A stretch of 64,000 nucleotides of DNA from VXYL01 sp965199945 (lineage in GTDB: Bacteria; Pseudomonadota; Gammaproteobacteria; Pseudomonadales; Azotimanducaceae): positions 1,364,001 to 1,428,000 of the forward strand of contig OZ241354.1 in assembly GCA_965199945.1 (NCBI GenBank). The letters are read 5' to 3'. The notes below the pieces were generated by a model. That model made no database searches and was not told where the DNA came from. It saw only the letters and a list, made by a program, of their open reading frames with translations. Of the stretch, positions 7,802 through 15,986 are shown one piece after another (position 1 is the first letter of the stretch; every line of letters starts with the position of its first letter). The position numbers were made by a program, and so were the translations under genes.

Positions 7802-9652
7802 ATGAACGCTGAAGCGAAGACGCACGCCGAAGAAAGCGGCTTGGGCGGCGAGGGCGATGCGCTCTACCGCATCCGCCACAGCCTGGCGCATGTGCTGGCG
7901 CAGGCGGTGCTGGAGATGCGCCCGGGTTCCACGCTGGGCTTCGGCCCGCCCATCGAGGACGGCTTCTACTACGACTTCATCTTGAGCGAACCCCTTGCCG
8001 AGGCGGACTTCCCCGATATCGAGCGGCGCATGAAGCGCATCCTCAAGAAGGGGCAGCGCTTCTATCGGGAAGAGGTGCCGGTGGCCGAAGCCTATGCGCG
8101 GCTGGACGCCATGCAGGAGCCGTACAAGCGCGAATACGCCGCCGAGCTGGTGGCGAAGAACGGCCTCGGGAGCCTCTCCTTCTATCGCAACGGCCCGTTC
8201 CTGGACATGTGCGAAGGGCCGCACGTGGACACCACCCGCGACATCGCCCGCGACGCCTTCAAGCTGCGCAACGTCGCCGGGGCGTACTGGCGCGGCGACT
8301 CCGACAACGTGATGATGACGCGCATCTACGCTTGGGCCTTCGCCAGCAAGGCCGAACTCGATGCTGCCGTCGCGGCCTACCAGCTCGCCCAGGAGCGCGA
8401 CCACAAGAAGCTCGGGCGCGAACTCGACCTGTTCGTGCTGGACGACGACGTGGGGCGCGGCCTGCCGCTGTGGCTGCCGGCCGGCACGGTGATCCGCGAC
8501 GAGTTGGAGAAGCTCGCGGTGGAGCTGGAGTTCAAGGCCGGCTACCAGCGCGTCTCCACGCCGCACATCGCCAAGCGCGATCTGTTCGCCCAGACGGGCC
8601 ACCTGGCGCACTACCAGGAGAGCATGTATCCGCCGATGGAGGTGGTCGAAGAGACGCCGAACGGCGAGGCGGTGCGCGAGAGCTACATGCTCAAGCCCAT
8701 GAACTGCCCGCACCATCACAAGATCTACGCATCAAGGCCGCGCAGCTACCGCGACTTGCCGCTGCGCCTGGCGGAATACGGGCAGTGCTACCGCTGGGAA
8801 GCCTCCGGCGCGGTCTCCGGCCTGGCGCGGGTGCGCGGCCTGTGCATGAACGACGCGCACATCTACTGCACCGAAGCGCAGGTGAAGGAGGTCTTCCGCG
8901 AAGTGCTTGGGCAGTGCGACGAAGCGTACGAGACGCTCGGCCTAACGGACTATTCGCTGCGTCTTTCGCGTTGGGACGCGGACGATCCCAAGGGGCGGGA
9001 GAAGTACGTCGACGCGCCGGAGGACTGGCGGCGCTCGGAGCGGCTGATCGCCGATCTGCTCGCCGAGATGGACGTGGAATACGAGGACGCCCCCGGCGAG
9101 GCGGCGTTCTACGGCCCGAAGATCGACATCCAGTTCCGCACCGTCACCGGCCGCGAGGAGACGCTCTCCACCGTGCAGCTGGATTTCGCCGTGCCGCCGC
9201 GCCTGAACCTCGTCTACACCGGCGCCGACGGGCAGGAGCACACGCCGTACTGCATCCACCGCGCGCCGTTCAGCACCCACGAGCGCTTCGCGGCGATCCT
9301 CATCGAGCACTTCGGCGGCGCCTTTCCGACCTGGCTGGCGCCGGTGCAGGTGCAGATCGTGACGGTCTCGGAGCAGTTCGAGGAGTACGCGGAACGCCTG
9401 AACGCGCAACTGCGGGCGCGTTTCGTGCGCTCCGAAGTGGCCTCGCAGAGCGACACCGTGCCGAAGAAGATCCGCGAAGGAACGCTGCGCAAGATTCCGA
9501 ACCTGCTGGTGGTCGGCGAGCGCGAAGCCGCCGACGGCACGGTGACCCTGCGCCGCTACGGCGTGAAGGAACAGACGACCATGCCGTTCGCGCAGTTCGA
9601 GGCGGCGCTGGCGAAGACCATCGCCGAACGCGCGCTCTCGTTCCTGCTCTAG
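7802..9652 (+). CDS. thrS: Threonyl-tRNA synthetase lacking the N-terminal TGS domain
   Basis: 616 residues; charges tRNA-Thr. The start ATG has AGGAGG 4 bases upstream. Unlike the usual ThrRS of about 640 residues, the sequence goes almost directly into the editing domain: HSLAH lies at residues 26-30 and its partner MCEGPHVD at about 140. The roughly 60-residue TGS domain is absent. The class II core is intact: NCPHH (zinc cysteine near 302), YRWEASGAVSGLARVRGL (motif 2), and IHRAPFSTHERF (motif 3). A C-terminal anticodon-binding domain follows (APVQVQIVTVSEQF ... REGTLRKIPNLLVVGERE). It is regulated by the upstream leader peptide and attenuator. infC-rpmI-rplT, the common neighbours of thrS, are not here. 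Confidence 0.95.
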   Translation: MNAEAKTHAEESGLGGEGDALYRIRHSLAHVLAQAVLEMRPGSTLGFGPPIEDGFYYDFILSEPLAEADFPDIERRMKRILKKGQRFYREEVPVAEAYARLDAMQEPYKREYAAELVAKNGLGSLSFYRNGPFLDMCEGPHVDTTRDIARDAFKLRNVAGAYWRGDSDNVMMTRIYAWAFASKAELDAAVAAYQLAQERDHKKLGRELDLFVLDDDVGRGLPLWLPAGTVIRDELEKLAVELEFKAGYQRVSTPHIAKRDLFAQTGHLAHYQESMYPPMEVVEETPNGEAVRESYMLKPMNCPHHHKIYASRPRSYRDLPLRLAEYGQCYRWEASGAVSGLARVRGLCMNDAHIYCTEAQVKEVFREVLGQCDEAYETLGLTDYSLRLSRWDADDPKGREKYVDAPEDWRRSERLIADLLAEMDVEYEDAPGEAAFYGPKIDIQFRTVTGREETLSTVQLDFAVPPRLNLVYTGADGQEHTPYCIHRAPFSTHERFAAILIEHFGGAFPTWLAPVQVQIVTVSEQFEEYAERLNAQLRARFVRSEVASQSDTVPKKIREGTLRKIPNLLVVGEREAADGTVTLRRYGVKEQTTMPFAQFEAALAKTIAERALSFLL

Positions 9653-9675
9653 GCTCGCCGAGGGCCGCGGCGAGC
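9653..9675. terminator. Hairpin between convergent thrS and prc
   Basis: GCTCGCC (9653-9659) and GGCGAGC (9669-9675) form a 7-bp stem directly after the thrS stop and 15 bases before the prc stop. There is no T run on either side, so it may act as a weak bidirectional or Rho-assisted terminator. Confidence 0.4.
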
Positions 9676-9689
9676 TGCAGTGGGCCGCG

Positions 9690-11831
9690 TCAGATGCGCT
9701 CCCGCTCCGGCGCCGGGCCGGCGCTGGCCAATGTCTTCGGCGAGAGATGGATCAGATCCATCACGATGTTGGCCGTCTCGCGCACCAGCGTGTCGTCCTC
9801 CGGGGAGGGCTCGGCGAACGCTTCGGCTTCGCGCCGGTCGGCGAGCTCGCTCACGCTGGCCGCCGGCTGCTCGCCCTTGGCGACCAGGCGCGCATTCTCG
9901 ACTTCGAGCAGCCAGGCGTCGTCCGCTTCCTTCTCGGCGCGCCGCACCTCCTCGCGCAGCGAGAGATGCGTGCGGTCGCGCAGCCGCTCGAAGCGTTCCT
10001 TGCGCGCTCGCAGGTACGCAAACTCGGCGTCGTCCTCGGTGCGCTCGGCGTGGCGCACGCGCAGCACGTCCACCAGCGGCGAGATCTTGTCCAGGGCGCG
10101 GAACTGCGCTGCGGGGACGCGCCCGTCCGGCGTGTCGATGGCGCCGCCAGCGCCGCCGGGGGAGAGATCGCCGTAGCGTCCCTCGGAGACGGGGAAGGGG
10201 ATGTCCGGCGTGACGCCGTTCTGTTCCGTGCCTTCGCCGGAGACGCGGAAGAACCGGCGCTCCGTGAGCTTCAACTCGCCGCGCTGCAAGGCGATCAAGC
10301 TCTGCACGGTGCCTTTGCCGAAGGTCTTGCTGCCGACCACCACGCCGAGGCCGTAGTCCTGGATGGCGCCGGCGAAGATCTCCGACGCCGAGGCGGAATA
10401 GCCGTTCACGATCACCGCCAGCGGGCCGTTCCACAAGGCGTCGTCGTCGACGTCGTTGTAGACGTCCGGCTCGTAGTCGAGATTCGCCACCTGCACCACC
10501 GGCCCGGATTCCACGAACAGCCCGGTGAGTTCCACGGCTTCCTGCAGGGAGCCGCCGCCGTTGTTGCGCAGATCGATGATGAGGCCGTCCATGCCGTCGT
10601 CCTTGAGCGCCTGGATGTGCTTCGCCACGTCGCGGGTGGTGCTGGTGTAGTCCGGGTCGCGGTTGCGCAGCGCCTGGAAGTCGATGTAGAAGGTGGGCAC
10701 GGTGACGACACCGATGCGGTGCGCCGCGCCGGCACGTTCCAGCTGGAGCAGCGACTTGCTGGCGGCCTGTTCTTCGAGCTTCACCACGTCGCGGACGATC
10801 TCCACCACCCGCGTCTCCGCCAGCGCCGGTTCCTTGGACATCACCTTGAGCAGCACCGGCGAGCCCTTCGGCCCGCGGATCAGCTCCACCACGTCGTCGG
10901 TGCGCCAGCCGACGATGTCCACGAACGGTTCGTTGGCGCTTTGCGCCACCGCCAGGATGCGGTCGTCGGCCTTGATGTCGCCGCCGAGTTCGGCCGGGCC
11001 GCCCTTCACCAGCCGATGCACCACCGTGTATTCGTCCTCGGTGCCGAGCACGGCGCCGATGCCTTGCAGGGACAGCGACATGTGGATGTTGAAGTCCGCC
11101 GAATCGCGCGGCGAGAAATACTGTGTGTGCTTGTCGTAGGTCTGTGCGAAGGCGTTGATGAACAGCTGGAAGACGTCCTCGCTGCGCGTCTGCCGAATCA
11201 CCCGCAGGTTGTTGCGCACGCGCTTCGTCAGCCGCTCGGCGATCTCCTCCGGGTCGTCGCCAGCCAGCCGTCCGCCCAGCGCGCGGCTCTTCAGCACCAG
11301 CCGCCACAGGTTGCGGGCGTCGTCCTGGGTGGCCGGCCAGGGCGCGTCCTCGCGGTCCAGCGGCACGGATTCGTCGATGTCGAAATCGAACTGCTCCAAT
11401 CCATCCCGCAGCAGCGCCACCTCGTATTCGACGCGATCCAGCGCCCGCTGCCGCACGACGTTGTAGATTTCGAACGCCGGCGCCAGATCGCCGTCGCGCA
11501 GCGCGTCGTCCAATTCGGTGCGGTAGCGCTCCAGCTGCGCGACATCGGACGCCAGCAGGAACATGCGCTTGGCGTCCAGGAACTCCAGATAGCGGTCGAA
11601 GATCAGGCTGGAGGCGTCGTCGTCCAGGCGCTTGGTCTTGATGAGGTGATGCTCGCGCAGGCGATCCACCACCGCGGTGGCCACCTGGGAATGCACCTCC
11701 AGCGGCTCGACGTCGTCGTAGTCCCCTTCGAGCACGCCGAGCAACGGCGCGCCGGCAACGGCTGCCGCCGCCAGCCCGCAAAGAACCGCAACGGCGCACA
11801 CGGCGCGGATCAGAGGTTTCATGTCACGCAT
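9690..11831 (-). CDS. prc: Carboxy-terminal (tail-specific) S41 protease
   Basis: About 713 residues. An N-terminal signal (IRAVCAVAVLCGLAAAAVAGA) points to export to the periplasm. A helical Prc N-terminal region precedes a PDZ domain (GIGAVLGTEDEYTVVHRLVKGGPAE ... IKADDRILAV), then the S41 core: DLRNNGGGSLQEAVELTGLF, GYSASASEIFAGAIQDYG with the nucleophilic Ser (about residue 478), and SKTFGKGTVQS with the catalytic Lys (about 505). The C-terminal DUF3340-like tail is present. Prc trims periplasmic and lipoprotein substrates, including murein hydrolases. ATG 11831 or 11822 can start it. An IS lies only 64 bases upstream, so its native promoter may be lost. Confidence 0.93.
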   Translation of the reverse strand: MRDMKPLIRAVCAVAVLCGLAAAAVAGAPLLGVLEGDYDDVEPLEVHSQVATAVVDRLREHHLIKTKRLDDDASSLIFDRYLEFLDAKRMFLLASDVAQLERYRTELDDALRDGDLAPAFEIYNVVRQRALDRVEYEVALLRDGLEQFDFDIDESVPLDREDAPWPATQDDARNLWRLVLKSRALGGRLAGDDPEEIAERLTKRVRNNLRVIRQTRSEDVFQLFINAFAQTYDKHTQYFSPRDSADFNIHMSLSLQGIGAVLGTEDEYTVVHRLVKGGPAELGGDIKADDRILAVAQSANEPFVDIVGWRTDDVVELIRGPKGSPVLLKVMSKEPALAETRVVEIVRDVVKLEEQAASKSLLQLERAGAAHRIGVVTVPTFYIDFQALRNRDPDYTSTTRDVAKHIQALKDDGMDGLIIDLRNNGGGSLQEAVELTGLFVESGPVVQVANLDYEPDVYNDVDDDALWNGPLAVIVNGYSASASEIFAGAIQDYGLGVVVGSKTFGKGTVQSLIALQRGELKLTERRFFRVSGEGTEQNGVTPDIPFPVSEGRYGDLSPGGAGGAIDTPDGRVPAAQFRALDKISPLVDVLRVRHAERTEDDAEFAYLRARKERFERLRDRTHLSLREEVRRAEKEADDAWLLEVENARLVAKGEQPAASVSELADRREAEAFAEPSPEDDTLVRETANIVMDLIHLSPKTLASAGPAPERERI

Positions 11832-11885
11832 GGCCCGCCAAGAACTCGCCAAACCGCAAATGTACCCCAATGCAGCCGCCGACAA

Positions 11886-11894
11886 CCACTTGCG
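11886..11894. repeat. Target-site duplication, left copy
   Basis: CCACTTGCG, identical to 13540-13548 on the far side of the ISKra4-like element. A perfect 9-bp duplication shows the element moved in as one unit and has not recombined since. Confidence 0.85.
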
Positions 11895-13539
11895 GGGTGT
11901 GCGACAGATCTTTGGTAAGTGAACACTCCGGCGAGGGTGTTCCGTGGCGCTTGGCTGGTGGCGGGAGGCGTTGTTGAGCCGACCGCGGGCCGCCTACTCT
12001 TGGGTTTTGCGAAGACCAAGGGCAAGGAGGCCCGCGATGGCGAAGAGGACTGTCGGCGATTGGGACGGGGAAGGCAAGAGGGAGGCGGGAGCGGCGGAGC
12101 TGGACGAGGCGCTGTCGGCGCTGTCGAAGTCGATGGCGGCGCTGGCGAAGGAGCTGGCGGCGAGGCTGATGGAGTCCGGGTCGTCGGCGCCGCGCGTGGA
12201 CGGCCTGGTTCGGGAGGCGGTGCTGGAGGCGGGCCGGCGGGGTCTGGAGGAGGCGGCGGAGGGCGACCGTTCGGACTGCGGCGCGGCGAACGCGCCGCGG
12301 TGCTGCCGCGGCCGGATGCGCTACGCGGGTCGGGAGCGGTCGGCGACGGAGACGGCGCTGGGCAGGGTTCGGCTGGCGATGGGGCGCTACGTTTGCCTGT
12401 CCTGCGGGAAGAGCGCGCGTCCGCGGGCGTCGCGCCTGGACGTCGAGGGGTCGATGACGCCGACGGCGCGGCGGATGGCGAGCGAGCTGGGGTCGGCGTG
12501 CTGCTGCGCGGAGGCGGACCGGCTGCTGAACGTGGTGGCCGGGGTGAACTTCGGGGCGAAGCGGGTGGAGCGGACGACGCGGCTGGTTGGCGACGATCTG
12601 GAGCGGTGGCGGACGGAGTGGCTGTCGGGATCGATCACGGTCGTCGGCGGGGACGGGGAGGCGTCGAACGACGCGTCGTTCGACGGGGCGCCGGTTCGCC
12701 GGCCGTTGAAGGAAGGACGGATTCTGTGCGTTGGACTGGACGGCACGGGGATTCCCGCGCTGCCGTCGGAGACGGCGGGGCGGAAGGGGAAGGACGGCGG
12801 GCGCGCGACGACGCGGGAGGCCAAGGTCGGCGCGGTCTGGGTGGTCGAGCCGGACGGCGAAGGCGGGATGCGGCCGGCGCCGGGTTCGACGCGGTACTTC
12901 GCGGCGGTCGAGAGCGCGGAGGACGACGCGAAGGGCGACTCGCCGGTGGCGCGGCGGCTGCTGCGCGAACTGGCGGCGCTGGGGTTCGCGCCGGAGGACG
13001 TCGGCGTGGCGCTGGGCGACGGCGCGGACTGGCTGCGGCGGCTGTACGGGACGTGGTTCCCGAACGCCGTGCGCATCGTGGACTTCTTCCACGCCGCGGA
13101 GTACCTGTGGGCGGCGGCGCGGAGCCGCCACGGGGACGACGCCAAGGCCGCGAAGCGGTGGGCGGAGAAGCTGTGCCGGCTGCTCGAAGCGGGGCGGATG
13201 GACGACGTGCTGGCGGCGCTGCGGCGCCCCGGCGCGGGAGCCGGGGAACGCGCCAAGGCGGTCCGCTGCCTGTCCGAGCGGCGCGGCCAGATGCGCTACG
13301 CCGAGTACCGCTCGCTCGGCCTGCCGATCGGTTCGGGGCGCGTCGAGGCGGCCTGCAAGACGGTGGTGGGGCGGCGCATGAAATGCACCGGCATGCGCTG
13401 GACGGTGGCCGGCGCCAACCCCGTGCTCTGGGTGCGCTGCGCCCGCCTCGGCGGCTGGTTCGACGACTACTGGGAACACCGCCACAGGCAGGCCGCGTGA
13501 GACGTTGGCGAACACTTACCCAAAATTTGTCGCACACCC
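11895..13539 (+). mobile_element. Complete ISKra4-like insertion sequence (1645 bp)
   Basis: Bounded by imperfect inverted repeats of about 27 bases: the left end begins GGGTGTGCGACAGATCTTTG and the right end, read inwards, GGGTGTGCGACAAATTTTGG; both run on to GGTAAGTG. A 9-bp target duplication (CCACTTGCG) flanks it. It carries one transposase gene, 12037-13500. The insertion separates prc from the CmcJ-like gene, which are divergently transcribed. Confidence 0.9.
12037..13500 (+). CDS. ISKra4-family transposase
   Basis: 487 residues, ATG preceded by AAGGAGG. The zinc-finger-like N-terminal part (CCRGRMRYAGRE ... YVCLSCGKSARPRAS) and the central VGLDGTGIP, VALGDGADWLRRL and C-terminal SGRVEAACKTVVGRRMKCTGMRW are characteristic of ISKra4-type DDE transposases; the first Asp is in the GLDGTG stretch, the second in ALGDGAD and the Glu in GRVEAA. 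The gene is intact and fills the element. Codon use is extremely GC-rich. It would move the element by cutting at the inverted repeats; activity cannot be judged from sequence alone. Confidence 0.88.
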   Translation: MAKRTVGDWDGEGKREAGAAELDEALSALSKSMAALAKELAARLMESGSSAPRVDGLVREAVLEAGRRGLEEAAEGDRSDCGAANAPRCCRGRMRYAGRERSATETALGRVRLAMGRYVCLSCGKSARPRASRLDVEGSMTPTARRMASELGSACCCAEADRLLNVVAGVNFGAKRVERTTRLVGDDLERWRTEWLSGSITVVGGDGEASNDASFDGAPVRRPLKEGRILCVGLDGTGIPALPSETAGRKGKDGGRATTREAKVGAVWVVEPDGEGGMRPAPGSTRYFAAVESAEDDAKGDSPVARRLLRELAALGFAPEDVGVALGDGADWLRRLYGTWFPNAVRIVDFFHAAEYLWAAARSRHGDDAKAAKRWAEKLCRLLEAGRMDDVLAALRRPGAGAGERAKAVRCLSERRGQMRYAEYRSLGLPIGSGRVEAACKTVVGRRMKCTGMRWTVAGANPVLWVRCARLGGWFDDYWEHRHRQAA

Positions 13540-13548
13540 CCACTTGCG
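13540..13548. repeat. Target-site duplication, right copy
   Basis: CCACTTGCG, matching 11886-11894; marks the right junction of the ISKra4-like element. Confidence 0.85.
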
Positions 13549-13640
13549 CACGCTTGCGGGTGCGCGAGCCGGCGCGAGGCCGGTGCGCCGTGCGGCAAGA
13601 ACCTGTGACATAATCCAGGCTTTCCGAAAGGGGCCATGCC

Positions 13641-14900
13641 GTGACCGAGACCGCAACCATCGAGAGGCCGCGGACGTCCGCCGCCTATGTGCCAGCGTTC
13701 GAGCTTACCGCCGGGCAGCCGCCGCCGATTGCCGCCAACGGCGGGGTGTCCTACATGGCCTTCGACCGCGACGGCGACGCCGGCACCGCGGTGGCGACCC
13801 AGGCGGCCTTTGAGCAGATCGCCGAGGGGGAAGGGCAGGCCGTCATCGACCTGATCGAAAACGCGCCGCCGGGGCCCATCGAGACGAAGTGGGGCCTCGG
13901 GTTCCGCAGCTACGCGGAGTGCCTGGACTACATTCGGGCGAACGGCATCGAAGCGCCGACCGGCGGCGTGGCGTTGCCGCTGCGCTACACCGTCCACGAG
14001 CAGCCTTCCTATTCCATCGTCTCCTCGAACGCGCTGTGGAAGGATTCGGCGCGGCGTGCCGAGGCGGAAGCGCAGCGCGCCTACGAGCGGGATCATGGGC
14101 GCCGCTGCCTGTACTTTCCGCAAGTGCTGCGCGATGCGCGGCGCATCGAGGAGTACCACCCGGGCCTGTCTCCCTACAGCGCCGAGTGCATGGATCGGCT
14201 CGGCATCTCCCTTGCGCACTGCGAATCCAAGTGCCGCGACTTCTACGACGCCGCGGAGGTCGAGCGCGTCTTCTACGCCGAGATCGAAGCGCTGCTGCTC
14301 GATTTCTTCCCCGGCGCCACGGACGCCCTCGTCTATAACCACGACGTGTTCGACAAGGACTACCAAGGCGACCGCACCGAAGACCAGGCGGCGAAGAATC
14401 CCGGCGTCAACGCTGGCTACGCCAACTTGGTACACAACGATCTGAACGACAACAGCGGTCGCGTCCGCTGCCGCGAGCTGCTCACCAAGAACCTGCGCAA
14501 CTTCGGCCGCGAGCAGCGCTACACCGAGGCCGAAGCCGACGCGAAGATGACCAGGCGCTTCATGTCCATCAACCTCGCCAAGCCGATGGAGACGGTGCGC
14601 CAGAACCCCTTCGTGCTGTGCGCTTGGCCGTCCTTCGCGGACCAGCCGTACATCACCAACTACCGCATCTACGACGACCGCGTGGGCGAGACCACGCGCT
14701 TCACCCATCGCCCGGACCACGACTGGTACTGGCTGCCCCAGCAGGCGTCCAACGAGGTCTCGATGCTCAAGTGCTACGACTCGGTGACGGACGGCTCGGT
14801 CTCGCGCTGGTCCTTCCACACCGCCTGCGTCGATCCGACGGCGCCCGAAGACGCGCCGTGCCGGAGGAACGTCGTCGTCCGATCCTTCGTCTTCTTCTAG
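13641..14900 (+). CDS. CmcJ/NvfI-like oxidoreductase family protein
   Basis: 419 residues from a GTG start with AAAGGGG upstream; an ATG at 13636 leads at once to a stop. The sequence matches the CmcJ/NvfI/AsaB group: a long N-terminal part, DALVYNHDVFDKDYQGD, HNDLNDNSGRVRCRELL, INLAKPMETVRQNPFVLCAW and the ending SRWSFHTACVDPTAPEDAPCRRNVVVRSFVFF. Members resemble Fe(II)/2-oxoglutarate enzymes or accompany methyltransferases in secondary metabolism. Its own reaction is unknown. No biosynthetic cluster surrounds it; the neighbours are an MDR reductase on the other strand and an IS. Confidence 0.7.
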   Translation: MTETATIERPRTSAAYVPAFELTAGQPPPIAANGGVSYMAFDRDGDAGTAVATQAAFEQIAEGEGQAVIDLIENAPPGPIETKWGLGFRSYAECLDYIRANGIEAPTGGVALPLRYTVHEQPSYSIVSSNALWKDSARRAEAEAQRAYERDHGRRCLYFPQVLRDARRIEEYHPGLSPYSAECMDRLGISLAHCESKCRDFYDAAEVERVFYAEIEALLLDFFPGATDALVYNHDVFDKDYQGDRTEDQAAKNPGVNAGYANLVHNDLNDNSGRVRCRELLTKNLRNFGREQRYTEAEADAKMTRRFMSINLAKPMETVRQNPFVLCAWPSFADQPYITNYRIYDDRVGETTRFTHRPDHDWYWLPQQASNEVSMLKCYDSVTDGSVSRWSFHTACVDPTAPEDAPCRRNVVVRSFVFF

Positions 14901-14921
14901 GCCCTCTGGGGTTGCGCGAGG

Positions 14922-15884
14922 TCAGTTGACGACGACGACCTTGCCGACCACCTGCCGCTCGGTGATGAGGCGCAGCGCCTCCGCCGTCTGCGCCAGCGGC
15001 AGTCGGTGCGAGACGTAGGGCGCGATTCGGCCGGACGCCAGCCAGCCCATCAGCACGCGCTGATTGCGCGCCGCCCAGGCCGGATCGTGGCGGCTCAAGC
15101 CGCCGATGGTGAAGCCGATCGCTTCGGCGTCCTTGATGAGCAGGTGGTTGGTCTTGGCGAGCGCCGCCCGGCCGCCGGTGAAGCCGACGACGAGGAGGCG
15201 TCCGAAGGGCGCGACGCAGCGCATGGATTCGTCGAAGACGTCGCCGCCGACAGGGTCGAAGATCACGTCTGCGCCGCGCCCGTCCGTGAGCGCCTTCACC
15301 TGATCGCGAAAGCCTTCCCGGTAGTTGATGGTGTGGTCGGCGCCGAGTTCGCGCACCACTGCGAGCTTGTCGTCCGCCCCGGCGGTGGCGATCACGGTGG
15401 CGCCCATGAGCTTGCCGACGTCCACCGTCGCCAAGCCGACGCCGCCGGCCGCGCCATGCACCAGCAGCGTCTCGCCAGCCTGCAGGCGTCCGCGCTGCAT
15501 GGCGTAGAGGGCGGTCGCGTAGTTCGAGCGAAAGGCCGCGGCGCTTTCGAGATCGACGCCCTGGGGAATCGGCGTTGCGCGTTTGGCGTCCACGACCACC
15601 TGTTCGACGCAGCCGGCCGGCACGAGCACCGGGTCGCCGACAGCGAATCCCTCGACGTCTTCGCCCACGGCGGCGACCTCTCCAGCCCCTTCGCCGCCGA
15701 TGACGAAGGGCAGCGGCGGCTGCACCTGGTAGCCGCCGCGACTCATCAGGACGTCGGTGAAGGACATGCCGCGCGCTGCCACGGCCACCTTGATCTGCCC
15801 TTTGCCCGGCGCGTCTGGCTCGGCGATCTCCCGAACCACCAGCGCCTCCGGCCCGTCGTGCGTTTCGCAGTACACGGCCTTCAT
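14922..15884 (-). CDS. MDR-superfamily NAD(P)H quinone oxidoreductase
   Basis: 320 residues from ATG 15884 (MKAVYCETHDGPEAL); frames upstream are not like the family. The N-terminal GroES-like domain (GMSFTDVLMSRGGYQVQPPLPFVIGGEGAGEV) has no structural zinc cysteines, so this is a quinone-oxidoreductase-type enzyme and not an alcohol dehydrogenase. The Rossmann glycines are in HGAAGGVGLATVDVGKLMG, and DPVGGDVFDESMRC follows. It probably reduces quinones or enoyl/enone substrates with NADPH. It ends 22 bases from the convergent CmcJ-like gene and starts about 100 bases from the divergent alpha/beta hydrolase. Confidence 0.85.
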   Translation of the reverse strand: MKAVYCETHDGPEALVVREIAEPDAPGKGQIKVAVAARGMSFTDVLMSRGGYQVQPPLPFVIGGEGAGEVAAVGEDVEGFAVGDPVLVPAGCVEQVVVDAKRATPIPQGVDLESAAAFRSNYATALYAMQRGRLQAGETLLVHGAAGGVGLATVDVGKLMGATVIATAGADDKLAVVRELGADHTINYREGFRDQVKALTDGRGADVIFDPVGGDVFDESMRCVAPFGRLLVVGFTGGRAALAKTNHLLIKDAEAIGFTIGGLSRHDPAWAARNQRVLMGWLASGRIAPYVSHRLPLAQTAEALRLITERQVVGKVVVVN

Positions 15885-15986
15885 TCCTCTGACTCCCTCT
15901 GTTGCGGTGCGGCGCAGAATACCCCGGCATCGCCTTCGGCATCCGAGCCTGCTACGGTCACGCCGACATCTTAAGGGGCAGGGGAG

